Assembly (NCBI GenBank): GCA_037447655.1
Contig: JBBHKE010001764.1
Coordinates: 124,001-188,000, forward strand
DNA from: Zygnema cylindricum
Lineage: Eukaryota > Streptophyta > Zygnematophyceae > Zygnematales > Zygnemataceae
DNA length: 64,000 bases
Reading direction: 5' to 3'
Positions 1 to 9,553 of this stretch are shown one piece after another (within the stretch, counting starts at the first letter, position 1; the number at the start of each line of letters is the position of its first letter). Position numbers and translations under genes: made by a program. A model generated the notes under the pieces. That model had not been told where the DNA came from, made no database searches, and saw only the letters and a list, made by a program, of their open reading frames with translations.

Positions 1-538
1 TACTTTTGAGTTCCTTCAAGCAAAGTACTAGAAACTGAAGGAAACATGACTCAGAAATTGCTCTTCAGTTTCATGAGAGAGCCTTCTGGTGTGAACCTCC
101 TTCACTATTTTCCATCCTGAGGCTTTTTATTCAACTGAGGACACTTGTTTTCGGTCTTAGGGATCGCCTCGGCCTTTGGTCTTCCCAGCAAAAGGCTTGT
201 TGTTTCCTCTTCTTAGGCCACTCTCTCACCTCTCTCCCCATTCAATATCCCACACAGAAGCTCAGAAAGTAACTTTCTTAAGGCAGTGCTGTCCTTCATA
301 AGGAAGCCAAAAAGCGCCATATTGACCTGGCATAGGGGTATATCCCAGGGACCAAAAAAAGTCTATAAACTGCAGTTTCCCACCAACCGGCTGTCCTTCC
401 TCCCTTCTTTATTATTGGAACCATATTAACCATCTACCAACAAATGTCATTTATCATTTAAAAAAATGATGTATGCTTTGCTGATTGGTGGATTTGTTGT
501 AAGAAAGGAGCGGAAAAGAGAGGAAAAAAAAGGGAAAG
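1..538. other. Left-edge stretch, no confident gene
   Basis: This should hold downstream exons of the minus-strand membrane-protein gene that begins at 2816. On the minus strand there is a good 3' splice context near 330 (a T-rich tract followed by CAG) and a good donor near 228, but the reading frame between them does not continue the phase left by exon 2. I therefore do not call an exon here. Nothing else is recognisable. Confidence 0.4.
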
Positions 539-539
539 C

Positions 540-820
540 TAGTGGATATAAGCTTCAATTTTCCGAAACTCGATATACATAAAATATTGGATAACGAAAG
601 GATAAACAGGCACAAGCAAGTGGATATAAGCTTTATTTTCCCACAATTTGATGTACTAAAAATATTGGATAGGGAAGGGAAAAAAAGAATCAACCTATTG
701 GATATAAGCTTTAATCACCCCAAAAATTGATATACTCAAAATATTCGACAGAGAAAGGAAAACAGGCGCGAGCTAGTGGCTTTAATTTTTTAAACAATAT
801 ACTTAAAAGTATTGGATAGA
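540..820. repeat. 78-bp tandem repeat, about 3.5 copies
   Basis: The motif GTGGATATAAGCTT recurs at about 542, 620 and 698, a period of 78 bp, with a fourth decayed copy near 776. The copies have diverged by substitution and small indels. The short plus-strand reading frame across them repeats a V/M-D-I-S-F peptide only because 78 is a multiple of three. It is not evidence of a protein. The array lies in an intron or the 3' region of the flanking minus-strand gene. Confidence 0.85.
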
Positions 821-864
821 GGACCAAATAAAACCCTACAAGAGAACATGATGAACGTTCTTAC

Positions 865-2816
865 TGCCAATAATGCTGAGTAGAAAGACCACGATTGGCC
901 AAAGGATGAGTGGAATGAAAAGGAGGAACATGGCGGGAATTTTTTGTGCAGGTTGAAGCTGACGTGTAAGCCAGACTGCCCTATATGTGTGCTTCACCGT
1001 CCATGGAAAAAGGCCAACAGCAATCCCGGTGTTTCCTGCGGTAATAACAGCAACTGTTGGCAAGACAGTAATAACAGCTGCAATAAGAACGAAAACAACG
1101 ATCATGTTAAGTAATGACGACAAAAATGGAATCTTAGCATATGAGCGAGTTTAATCTCTACAGAATTATTCCTCTGTTTCTTGCAGTAATAACGGCAACT
1201 GTTGGCAAGGCAGTGATAGCAGCTGCAATAAGAAGGAAAACCACGATCATGTTCAAAAACGACGACAAAAATGAAATCATAGGACATGAACAGGTTTGGT
1301 CTCTACATAATTATTCCTGTGTTTCCTGTGGTAATAACAGCAGCTGTCGGCAAGACACAGTGATAGCAGCCGCAATAGGAATAATCAATTTAAAAAATGA
1401 CGAAACTGAAATCGTAGAACATGAGCGGCTGACTTTGTACATGAAGGTGAAAATTAAGGACACTCATGGCCACTGTCCATAGAAAATGGCCGAAGGCAAA
1501 TGTTTCCTGCAGTAATAACGGCAACTATCGGTAAGACAGTAATACCGCCTACAATAGGAAGGAAAACAACCATCATGTTTAAAAAAAATGAAATTGTAGA
1601 AGATGAACGAGTTTAATCTCTACACAATTGACTATCTCACATGAAGGTGAAGATTAAGGACACTAATGGAAAAGTTGCCAAAAGGCCACCGTGGTGGTGC
1701 AGGTCCCATCCATGACAATTTGGTTTATTCAAAACAGGATCGTACATAAGGTTCTTGACATGCAAAGTGAACTCTTTTGCTTCAGCGATAAGCTGCAACA
1801 CCTGGTCATCAGTTGCTCAAGATGAATTTACTGTCAATTTATTCACAGCCGACTCATAATTAATAGACTGGACAAAAGACTGAAATTGTGCCGCAGCGTT
1901 GGAGCATACAGGGTAATGTCTCTGTAGAATTATTCATAACAACGCCAGTTTTCTTACTGAATGTGAGAAACATAACAAACTGAACTTGATAAAGTCCATA
2001 TAACCGAAGAAGTGCAAAAGCCAAACTTGTGCTACATTTTTTTCAGCTTTCTTCCTTGTGCATGAATAAAATGTGGACCTTCAAGACAAAAACCATCCTG
2101 TGCAATACTTGACTAGCTTGACATTCAGATCACTTTTAAGAATGTTAAACATACGATTTATGGAAGGGGTTTTTTGACTTTTGAAATAAAATTTGAAACA
2201 TACATACATACATCCAATCTTGGAAGGACAAAAGCTACAGCATAACCTATGAAGCTGCAAAATGAGTGAGGGCATAAAGACCAGTCACCCTACCTTTAAT
2301 TGATCCCAAAATTACGATAACAATACATATAGGAAGGCCACACAGAAGAGTCACAGCTGTTTTGCCCGAAAATGTCGACTTTTTAACAACTTTCTGTCCA
2401 TCTGTGCATTCCACCTCTCCTCCTCCTTCCTCCTGCTCTTTACGAGGCATACCACTACTAGTTTCGGACCCTTCTCCTCTTCCCTCTTTTCCTTCTAAAG
2501 CTTTTGGGGCATTTTCTGATGGTCTCTCCTTTTCTAAAGTTGCCATAGAGTCCTGTCCAACATATCCTGAAGATTGAAACAATATATCATCTCTGTCTAT
2601 CCCCAAACGATTTGAAGCATCACCATTAGCTAACAAAGCATTTGATCCACTTGAATCTCCATTATTGCTTTCAAAATATTTCTTCTTTTCTGTCTCTTTC
2701 TGTAGAGAGTATTTTTGTAGAAAGTCTTCCTGCAAAAATTCTCCATCTAAAGGTCCAAAATTGGCAACTTTTGGTGTCTGTGAAGTACTTATTCTTTCTT
2801 GGCCAGTCTCATCCAT
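865..2816 (-). CDS. At3g27390-like multipass membrane protein, 5' part only
   Basis: Two exons are clear. Exon 1 (2816-2294) starts MDETGQERIST, carries an acidic, low-complexity cytosolic stretch of about 140 residues, and ends in a hydrophobic helix followed by GSIK. Exon 2 (1077-865) continues AVITVLPTVAVITAGNTG and FLLFIPLILWPIVV. The spacing from the I-K to the G-N of the next helix equals that of the plant family of uncharacterised membrane proteins At3g27390, as do the GN and LWP motifs. Both exons leave phase 1. The donor after exon 1 is GTAGGG and the exon 2 acceptor is TTATTGCAG. Molecular function is unknown; membrane location follows from the helices. The long N-terminal extension before the first helix is unusual for the family. 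The remaining exons lie left of 865, probably outside the window. Confidence 0.7.
1018..1620 (-). repeat. Repeated exon-2 onsets of the membrane-protein gene
   Basis: The segment containing the 3' splice site and first codons of exon 2 (GTAATAACAGCAACTGTTGG on the plus strand at 1041) recurs in degenerate form at about 1185, 1331 and 1512, at spacings of 144, 146 and 181 bp. The three extra copies lie in intron 1, upstream of exon 2 in the direction of transcription. The copy at 1185 keeps a perfect TTATTGCAG acceptor and much of the coding sequence. They look like tandem duplications of a splice acceptor plus exon start. Confidence 0.75.
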
Positions 2817-4315
2817 TTATAGAATACCACGTCATATGCCTTTATTACTAATACGTAATAAAGGACAAATCATCTGATTTCCTTATGCACCCAGAATACG
2901 CCGATCTCACTCAATCTTAAAAAAATGATAACAAAATTGGTTTTGAGTGAAAGAAACAAAAAAAGAATGGAGAGAATACTTTTCTTTTAGTTGATCTTTC
3001 CGGAATTCAGGGATTGATTCTTTGGCTGTGTACCTGTATTCTTTAAAAGAAGAGTTAAAATGAGAAAAAATCGAGTTGTGCCAACATTTTTTTTTTGAAA
3101 ATAAGATAGAATGAGAAAAAAATTAAGTCTTGCCACGAAGTTTGCCGTTAACTTCAGTATTTGAAAACGGTAATGAAAATTTTTCATATAGATGGAAACA
3201 ATGTGATTCTTTTAATTTGAAACTCCAAAAAATAACATGGAAAGGTGAGAAAGGAAGGAAGGGAAAGGAAAGATGAGGTAAATCAGTGAGAAAAAATAAA
3301 CAAAAAACAAAAAAATAAACAAAAATGGTAAACTTTCGGAAACTTTCACGTTGTTGGAGAATTTACACAAGGTAAATTAAGATTTAAGAATTGAATTTTC
3401 AAAATTGACAAGAATAGACTACAGTAGCTTTGATTCACAACAAATTGATAAAATTTCAGCTTTGGATAATTTGGCAAAACTTCTCATCACAAATAAATAT
3501 TGGAAATATTGGAAAATAAATATTGTCTCAGGCATGAAACATGAACAATCCTATCACAACATCAAATATTATCCTGCCCTAACCAAAAATTTGCATTAAA
3601 ATGGGGAAATAACTATGAAGAAATGAAATAGAACCAAAAGAAAACTTGTAAGCCTTTTTTTTTTGTTTTGGTTTTTTTTTCATCCTGTTGCATCAGCTCC
3701 GATTCGAACTTTACCAAACTGTAGAAAGTTTCGTTATAACGTGCGAAAAATAGCGCACGCTAAATATTTTTTAATCGAGCTAAAAAACATGTTCAAAACA
3801 TGATCGGACGACTGCGATTCCCTCCGTGAAATAAGGAGGTAAAAAAGAGTACTAGGGCTTAGCAAAAAAAAAGACGTACGAGAGGATTAGTACACGCGTT
3901 TAATAGGCAATTGAAAATATTATATGGACAATTTTCGCACGTTGAAATCTGGCTTTACGTACAGCATATGTGGCAGGGCACTTTTGGCACGCTAGAAAAG
4001 TAACCACGTGTATTGTTCGCGCCGACATTTGTCAGCGAAAGATGGCTCTGGATGTCTCGCAGATGCCTTTTTAGGAAGAATTATCCACGTGCCATCCTAC
4101 TACTTGCGATGGAAAATACGCGTCTGCTGATATGGCAATTGACGTGTTCATCATTCGAAATTCAAACGTTGAAAATCTGAATTGGCATTCTGTTCATTAT
4201 TGCGTTTGACTTGTGCAGAGAAGGGTTGGAAAATCGAAGCTTCCAAAATTACCCTTATGAGCTGAAATGGACCTGAACCGCGGATCAAAAGTTAGGGATT
4301 TTACATTTTTTTTTT
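2817..4315. other. Intergenic, no gene seen
   Basis: AT-rich sequence upstream of the minus-strand membrane-protein gene. It should contain that gene's promoter, but no core motif can be assigned. From about 3700 onward it becomes repeat-like and GC-patchy. No open frame shows family resemblance. Confidence 0.5.
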
Positions 4316-4508
4316 TAAACTACACCTTGAATCGTTATTAGCGTATAGAAATTATTAGTGTAAAGAAAAAATTAGCGTCATTCATTCTAATTTAGTGCCA
4401 GGAGACGTGGCATATTATGGTCCACGTCCTTAAATAGTGTAATTTATTATATTTCAGGTATCAATGTCAAAATTATGGGGTGCCGATATAGCGTACATAA
4501 GGCTAATA
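4316..4508 (-). mobile_element. MITE of the TACACCGTGAATC family
   Basis: The sequence from CTACACCTTGAATCGTTATT to GGCTAATAAC is the reverse complement of the MITE at 38595-38792 over nearly its whole length. Shared landmarks include an AGGAGACGTGG block and a TAAATAGTGTA block. The right terminus is lost, because the next copy starts directly after GCTAATAAC. Confidence 0.75.
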
Positions 4509-4590
4509 ACTACACCGCGAATTGTTATTAGCGTTGAGAAATTATTAGTGTAAATAAAAAATTAGCGTCATTTATTCTAATTTGGACCTA
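4509..4590. repeat. Partial second MITE copy abutting the first
   Basis: It begins TACACCGCGAATTGTTATTA and repeats the first ~75 bp of the preceding MITE in direct orientation, then stops at about 4585. Two copies joined end to end suggest insertion of one element into the terminus of another. Confidence 0.65.
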
Positions 4591-4754
4591 CTCGGACCAA
4601 TTAACACATTCGGACCAAAAAATTGGACCAATCAAAACATTCGAACCAAAATATTTTATTTACGCCGTCAGATTTTACGGTGTACTTTTCAAATCGTTCC
4701 TATGTCAAACGTTACTTACGCGGTCAATACTTCAAATATGGACGGTCTCTGATC

Positions 4755-5825
4755 AAAGTAGCGATCTAAGAAGATCACATGAAAAGCCCATAACACAACT
4801 TACGATAAAGGCGCCGACCAAAGGCCTACCATAAAAACGCCTACTTTTGAACTATGGTCCTATCAATAGCGAAACGCCGGAAATAGCTCCATCACCTAAT
4901 TTAATGTGAAACATGGTTAAATTTTTGCTAACGCTAATAAGTCAAGCTATATGCGTTAAATCCCTACAAATTACAAAGACTTACTGTCACATGGATCACA
5001 CTATTTGTTTATGCTAACGTGTCCGTTATAAGGCTCGGATATGTTCATTTTTTAAACGCAGTTTTACTCCTGGAATGTAGGGTACTAAACTGTCTAAATT
5101 AAACCAGCCAAGATTTTCAACTCTGTGAGCTTTCCATGCCAAAAATTTGACTTTTAAAATTATAAAGTGCATATTATATGAGTTTTTTACACACTGAATA
5201 TATTTCGTACTTTGTTGCAAAATTACGAGCGCACTAAACCTTACTTTTGATCATAGTTCAAAAGTAGGTGACAGTACACCCATACAATATGCCTATTGTA
5301 CGTAAATTTTACAATACTACCTTAAGTCCCATATTGTATTGGCCGCAAAATGTAATAAAATAGTAACAGGGTTGAGTTGCACATGGTTCGATAGAGAATT
5401 AAACGTCATGTCTAAATTTGAAAAAAAAACGGACAAAAAAATCTTTTTCTGTGAGTTTTGAGCGACTTTTTATTTAAACCGTCAGATTTGGAAGATCTGA
5501 CGGTCGTTGATGAAAGTAACGATCTAAGAAGATCACATGAAAAGCCCATAACACAACTTACGACCGGACTATCGTCAGATTCGTCCGCGGGTTTTTTTTT
5601 CCCGGCTTTTTTTCCCGCGCAATGTCATCCTACGCCGTGTCAGTTCGCTATAAAATTTCGTTCGGCGGCGTGCGCTGTACTATGAGCAAACGTCAGATTT
5701 GTACGCTCGTACAGGGGTGTGCACAGCACACACACATACAGTATGCCTACGTTGCGCGAGTTTTGTGCCAAGCTTTGTGCGCCTACCAAAGGCTACCATA
5801 AAAACGCCTACTTTTGATCTTTGGT
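4755..5825. repeat. Interspersed direct repeats upstream of the duplicated promoter
   Basis: A 43-bp block starting GATCTAAGAAGATCACATGA is identical at 4764-4806 and 5520-5562. A second block, with ACCATAAAAACGCCTACTTT, is shared between about 4811-4855 and 5771-5815. The order of the two blocks is the same in both places, so a segment of roughly 100 to 300 bp has been copied. No gene is present. Confidence 0.75.
5251..5302 (+). repeat. Left arm of a 52-bp inverted repeat
   Basis: CATAGTTCAAAAGTAGGTGA and the following 32 bases match the reverse complement of 8051-8102 at about 50 of 52 positions. The two arms bracket 2.85 kb containing the Tourist-like element and the duplicated gene fragment. 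They may be the terminal inverted repeats of one larger DNA element. Confidence 0.7.
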
Positions 5826-6013
5826 TTTGATCTATGACATGAACAAAACGAAACCCAACCGAGTTAAATCAAAACCAAACCGAACTTATTCGACCGGGGT
5901 AAAGTACAAAGTACAGCATCTAGTTTCCCCGTACTTGTAGTATTTTTTTTATACCTTCACCTACCGCACATGCGCACATCGCCTTGAAGTTCAAAGTTGA
6001 AACCACCGACTAA

Positions 6014-6761
6014 GGGTGCGTCTCCATGTGCCTAAGTAAGGGTTTTTTTCTGTCGTTTTCCTGTAAAACTTAGAGCCGTACCACGTAAGTTTCAACCGTA
6101 CAAAAAAATAGAGAAAATGAGAAGTACATTTTGAGTCATCATCGAATTTAAGATGTACTACATTTTGTCGTTTTGTGTTCTTCAACCCACGGCCACGACA
6201 CAGGGAAGATGTGTTTTAAAACAAAGAATTTTCAAAAAACAAATAGAAACACGTAGTCGCACGTGTAAAAAATATTCAAGAAATTTCAAAAGAATTCAAG
6301 CGACGACGAAAAGTGCACGATCCGCTATGTTTTGTCCGTTTGCTTTCAGGTACGACAAATCAAAGTACACAATCTGTTTAGTTTTGTCCGTTTGCGCCTG
6401 GTACGTATTTTATTTCGCCAGGGGTCTCAATATCCGATGCCATTTCACGTCGAGCGAAGAAGAGACGCAAAGGCAAAGTGCATCTTCTTCAACCGTGAAA
6501 CGGCACAGGGTGGATGGCGGTACGTCTACAATGTCACGAAAAGTCATGCGACGTCACAAGCAGTTACAAAAAATAACGTGCGTCATCACAAATTGTACAC
6601 TGTCGACAGCCGTCACGAGCATTGTCGACGTATACAATCGTCACGCCCTTAAGTGACAACTTCGTTTGGTACACATAGGGACACCCGAAATCCGGGTCAG
6701 CCGGATCTGCGCTAAAAAACAAAGTAAATTCTCTAAGTTTAAAGTACATGGAGACGCACCT
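6014..6761. mobile_element. Tourist/PIF-Harbinger-like element, 748 bp, non-autonomous
   Basis: The ends are inverted repeats: GGGTGCGTCTCCATGT at the left and ACATGGAGACGCACCT at the right. The flanks are TAA at 6011-6013 and GAA at 6762-6764, a 3-bp target duplication with one change. The uninterrupted site (CGAC-TAA-CTGTACTCC) is still present at 8114-8129 in the sister copy of the duplicated segment. A 3-bp TAA-type target and a GGGTGCGT-type end fit the Tourist/PIF-Harbinger group. The interior has a 167-codon open frame (6153-6656) that resembles no transposase. Related ends appear near 22766, 22866 and 22946. Confidence 0.75.
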
Positions 6762-6764
6762 GAA

Positions 6765-7499
6765 CTGTACTCCACTGTAGTTTGTCGGGTACCCCCGTCG
6801 AAGGCAGCATGAGCATGTGCATCCCGTTCATGATTCGAATGTGCGAAAAGCCGAAAATAGTTGAAAAATGAAAATACCATATGCAGTGACGCCGTACTAT
6901 ACGCGTGTTATATATTCATAACGCATACTCAGTTGACTCAGTGTACAGTACGGATTCACTGAATATAACGTTTCCAAACGCACATTTGAACTAAAAAAAA
7001 CCCTCATTCCTTCGTTTGTCCACGGCCGAGAATTGCGTGTCCAGAACCAATACAGTTTACTCTATTTTCTATATGTGTACAAGGGCTGCATCAAATACTG
7101 ATTTTTATATACAAAAAGTTGCAAACAGAATATGTGGCGAACCAAAGTTTACAAAAGTGCTCATGGTTCTTGAAACCTGAGTTTTTGAAGACATTTTGCG
7201 GCCAATACAATATGGGTCTTAAGGGTATACCCTAGTTGTTCAATACGCGGGTTTTTTCCATTTTTTCCAGTTTCTACGTATTGTACGTGACTTTTGAAAA
7301 ATACGCAAAAAAACGTCTACATGAAGAACGCAATAATAATATTACACAATATACACAATATTATTAAGTACACATCTTCTCTTTTGTAAGAAACTCGGAT
7401 TTGCAAGTTTCTATATTCACTTTATCAACTCTTTATCTTCAGTATGGAGAAAGCTACTGCTGCCATAGCAGGTAGGATCTCTTCAGCTCTTAAAGCTAA
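6765..7499 (+). repeat. Duplicated promoter plus first codons of the 8663 gene
   Basis: This segment is a near-identical copy of 8121-8718, from CTGTACTCCACTGTAGTTTG through the splice-acceptor-like TTATCTTCAG and the first 18 codons of the gene at 8663. It differs by an 8-bp insertion (near 6850), a 125-bp insertion (7194-7318) and scattered substitutions. Similarity stops inside the coding sequence at 7499. It is a duplication of the 5' region only. Confidence 0.9.
7194..7318. mobile_element. Small insertion present only in the left copy
   Basis: The left copy has about 125 bp that are absent from the right copy at the corresponding point (near 8538). ACA flanks the insert on both sides (7191-7193 and 7319-7321) and occurs once in the right copy, as expected for a 3-bp target duplication. 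The left part of the insert, TTTTGCGGCCAATACAATAT, occurs inverted at about 5311-5352, so the sequence is dispersed. A deletion in the right copy is less likely. Confidence 0.6.
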
Positions 7500-7530
7500 T
7501 GTACATGGATTGTACGGGAAAATAATGTGA
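7444..7530 (+). pseudogene. Truncated 5' copy of the 8663 gene
   Basis: The frame reads MEKATAAIAGRISSALKA like the intact gene, then runs into unrelated sequence (NVHGLYGKIM) and stops after 28 codons. The same promoter-like sequence and acceptor-like TTCAG lie upstream, so it may be transcribed. The product would lack the membrane segment and everything after it. Confidence 0.8.
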
Positions 7531-8050
7531 CGTCTACAAATATTTCCAAAAAGAGACGTTGCGGCGTCACACTATTTGAGCGCCGTGAGTTCAAATTTTG
7601 TACGGGCGTCTTCTTCAAATTTCGGAAAGAAGTCGCCATTATTACTTGAACAGCTGAACGCGAAAAATCACAGAAGACGCCATTACCGACACCACGGCAG
7701 TAGTTAAAAATAATAAAAATGCATTTCGCAGGACTTGAATCTGCGCCAGTCTACGTCGTCTAGTGCAAATAGGAACAGTCGTCATTAAGCAGTTGATGTA
7801 CATGGTTCGATACATACGGTGAGTGTGATTATAATTTACTTATTTAATGTTGTTCACCGCTCATTTAACGGGAAGCGTAAAAACTGCGGAACATGTTCAA
7901 TTCAATTTTTTAAAATGTACGGATTTGTACGGAAAAAAAATTCATTAACGTTTTTTTCAAATCGACCTCTCCAGTTTCTACTTATTGTACGCGCGTTCGA
8001 AACGTGCGTAAAATACGTTTTGAACAACTATGGGGTATATTGTATTTTTT
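7531..8050. other. Between the duplicate copies, no gene seen
   Basis: This lies between the left duplicate and the right inverted-repeat arm. Short open frames (for example 7819-8061) have no recognisable features. The part after about 7920 resembles the insert at 7194-7318 (TCCAGTTTCTAC, TATTGTACG), so it is probably related mobile DNA. Confidence 0.45.
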
Positions 8051-8102
8051 GCGTACAATAGGCATATTGTATGGGTGTACTTTCACCTACTTTTGAACTA
8101 TG
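8051..8102 (-). repeat. Right arm of the 52-bp inverted repeat
   Basis: It is the inverted partner of 5251-5302, ending CCTACTTTTGAACTATG. The host gene's 5' region starts only 18 bp to its right, so the inverted-repeat unit ends immediately before the parental copy of the duplicated segment. Confidence 0.7.
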
Positions 8103-8120
8103 GTTCAAACTACCGACTAA

Positions 8121-8662
8121 CTGTACTCCACTGTAGTTTGTCGGGTACCTCCGTCGAAGGCAGCATGAGCATGTGCATCCCGTTCATGATTCGAATGTGC
8201 GAAAATAGTTGAAAAATGAAAATACTATATGCAGTGACGCCGTACTATACGCGTGTTATATATTCATAACGCATACTCAGTGACTCAGTGTACAGTACGG
8301 ATTCACTGAATATAACGTTTCCAAACGCACATTTGAACTAAAAAAACCCTCATTCCTTCGTTTGTCCACGGCCGAGAATTGCGTGTCCAGAATCAATACA
8401 GTTTACTCTATTTTCTATATGTGTACAAGGGCTGCATCAAATACTGATTTTGATATACAAAAAGTTGCAAACAGAATATGTGGCGAACCAAAGTTTACAA
8501 AAGTGCTCATGGTTCTTGAAACCTGAGTTTTTGAAGAACATGAAGAATGCAATAATAATATTACACAATATACACAATATTATTAAGTACACATCTTCTC
8601 TTTTGTAAGAAACTCGGATTTGCAAGTTTCTATATTCACTTTATCAACTCTTTATCTTCAGT
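8121..8662 (+). promoter_or_regulatory. 5' region of the 8663 gene with a probable 5'-UTR intron end
   Basis: This is the parental copy of the duplicated segment. Just before the start codon the sequence reads TTTATCAACTCTTTATCTTC then AG (8660-8661), one base before ATG. That is a textbook pyrimidine tract plus acceptor, so a 5'-UTR intron probably ends there. The matching donor and the first exon cannot be placed with confidence. Confidence 0.5.
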
Positions 8663-9553
8663 ATGGAGAAAGCTACTGCTGCCATAGCAGGTAGGATCTC
8701 TTCAGCTCTTAAAGCTAAGAAGGATTCAAATAATAAAAAAGGTGGTTCAAAGAGACAGGATGAACCAAAAAAAGGAGGACAGGGAAACCTTTTGGGAGCT
8801 GTAGGAGCAGTAATAGTGGCAGGTGCCGCAGTGTATCTTGGAATGAAGTTAAGGAAGAGAGGAGGGGACAAAATACAGGTAGAGGTAAGAGAGGAAGAAG
8901 ATAGGGAGGTTGAAGAGGAAGATGACATTTTGGATTCTACTGCAGAAGATGAAGGGGAATGTGTCTTGCAAAATGGAGATCAACATGGTTCTTTTTTAGA
9001 CAGTGACGCAGAGGAAATTTTGAAGAAAGAAGCTGAACAGTTTCTTCAAATTAAAGATGTAAAACCTGATGTTGATATCAGATCCGCTGCTACTGGCAAA
9101 GATCCTATTGTGATTGATGATCCTGAGCCATCTAATAATTTAATGTCGCCTACTTCAGCAACGTCAGAATTGAAGCACTTACAAATTTCACCATCTCCCT
9201 TCAATACAGCTCCAAGCTCTCCTTCCCTCTTTCCAGAGTCGCCATTTCATGATGCTTCTGGAGAGTTGGACTATGAAGATTTCAATGGTGGCTCTCCAGT
9301 GAACTCCGGCAGGAATGGAGAAGTGAACTCCAAATTGTTTGGAATTTCATATGAAGCTCCTTCTGATGCTCAGTTGGAGGATTCAAATGATAGTAATACA
9401 TCCACTGTTACAAGCGAAAATGGAGAAAAAAGGACGCCTATTTCTGCGGATGCAGAGAAATCTCAAGTCCATGCATTGTTAGAAAGGGCCCGGGCAGCAG
9501 CTGCAAGAGTGGATAAAATGCATGCAAGCATTAACGCCATGAATAGGAGTTGA
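8663..9553 (+). CDS. Single-pass membrane protein of unknown family, 296 aa
   Basis: An uninterrupted frame starts MEKATAAIAGRISSALKAKK. A basic, glycine-rich linker (residues 19-41) precedes one hydrophobic helix (about 43-62, GAVGAVIVAGAAVYLGM) and a positive stop-transfer cluster LRKR. Residues 74-120 are strongly acidic, the middle is Ser/Pro-rich and probably disordered, and the C-terminus (about 270-290) forms an Ala/Arg helix, LLERARAAAARVDKMHASI. There is no cleavable signal peptide; the basic face before the helix would fit a tail outside the membrane. I do not recognise the family and assign no function. The duplicated 5' fragment upstream and one coding exon with few homology clues suggest a fast-evolving or lineage-restricted gene. 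The antisense frame over the N-terminus is a shadow. Confidence 0.75.
   Translation: MEKATAAIAGRISSALKAKKDSNNKKGGSKRQDEPKKGGQGNLLGAVGAVIVAGAAVYLGMKLRKRGGDKIQVEVREEEDREVEEEDDILDSTAEDEGECVLQNGDQHGSFLDSDAEEILKKEAEQFLQIKDVKPDVDIRSAATGKDPIVIDDPEPSNNLMSPTSATSELKHLQISPSPFNTAPSSPSLFPESPFHDASGELDYEDFNGGSPVNSGRNGEVNSKLFGISYEAPSDAQLEDSNDSNTSTVTSENGEKRTPISADAEKSQVHALLERARAAAARVDKMHASINAMNRS

Noticed and set aside
230-330. Candidate third exon of the membrane-protein gene
   Set aside because: Splice contexts look good but the phase left by exon 2 leads to an in-frame stop; the other frame needs a different phase.
542-730. Plus-strand repeat peptide with DISF motifs
   Set aside because: It arises from the 78-bp tandem repeat having a period divisible by three.
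6153-6656. 167-codon open frame inside the Tourist-like element
   Set aside because: It has no transposase motif, is cysteine- and arginine-rich by composition, and overlaps other open frames.
8644-8928. Minus-strand Ser-rich frame over the start of the 8663 gene
   Set aside because: It is a shadow of the acidic, Lys-rich sense coding sequence.
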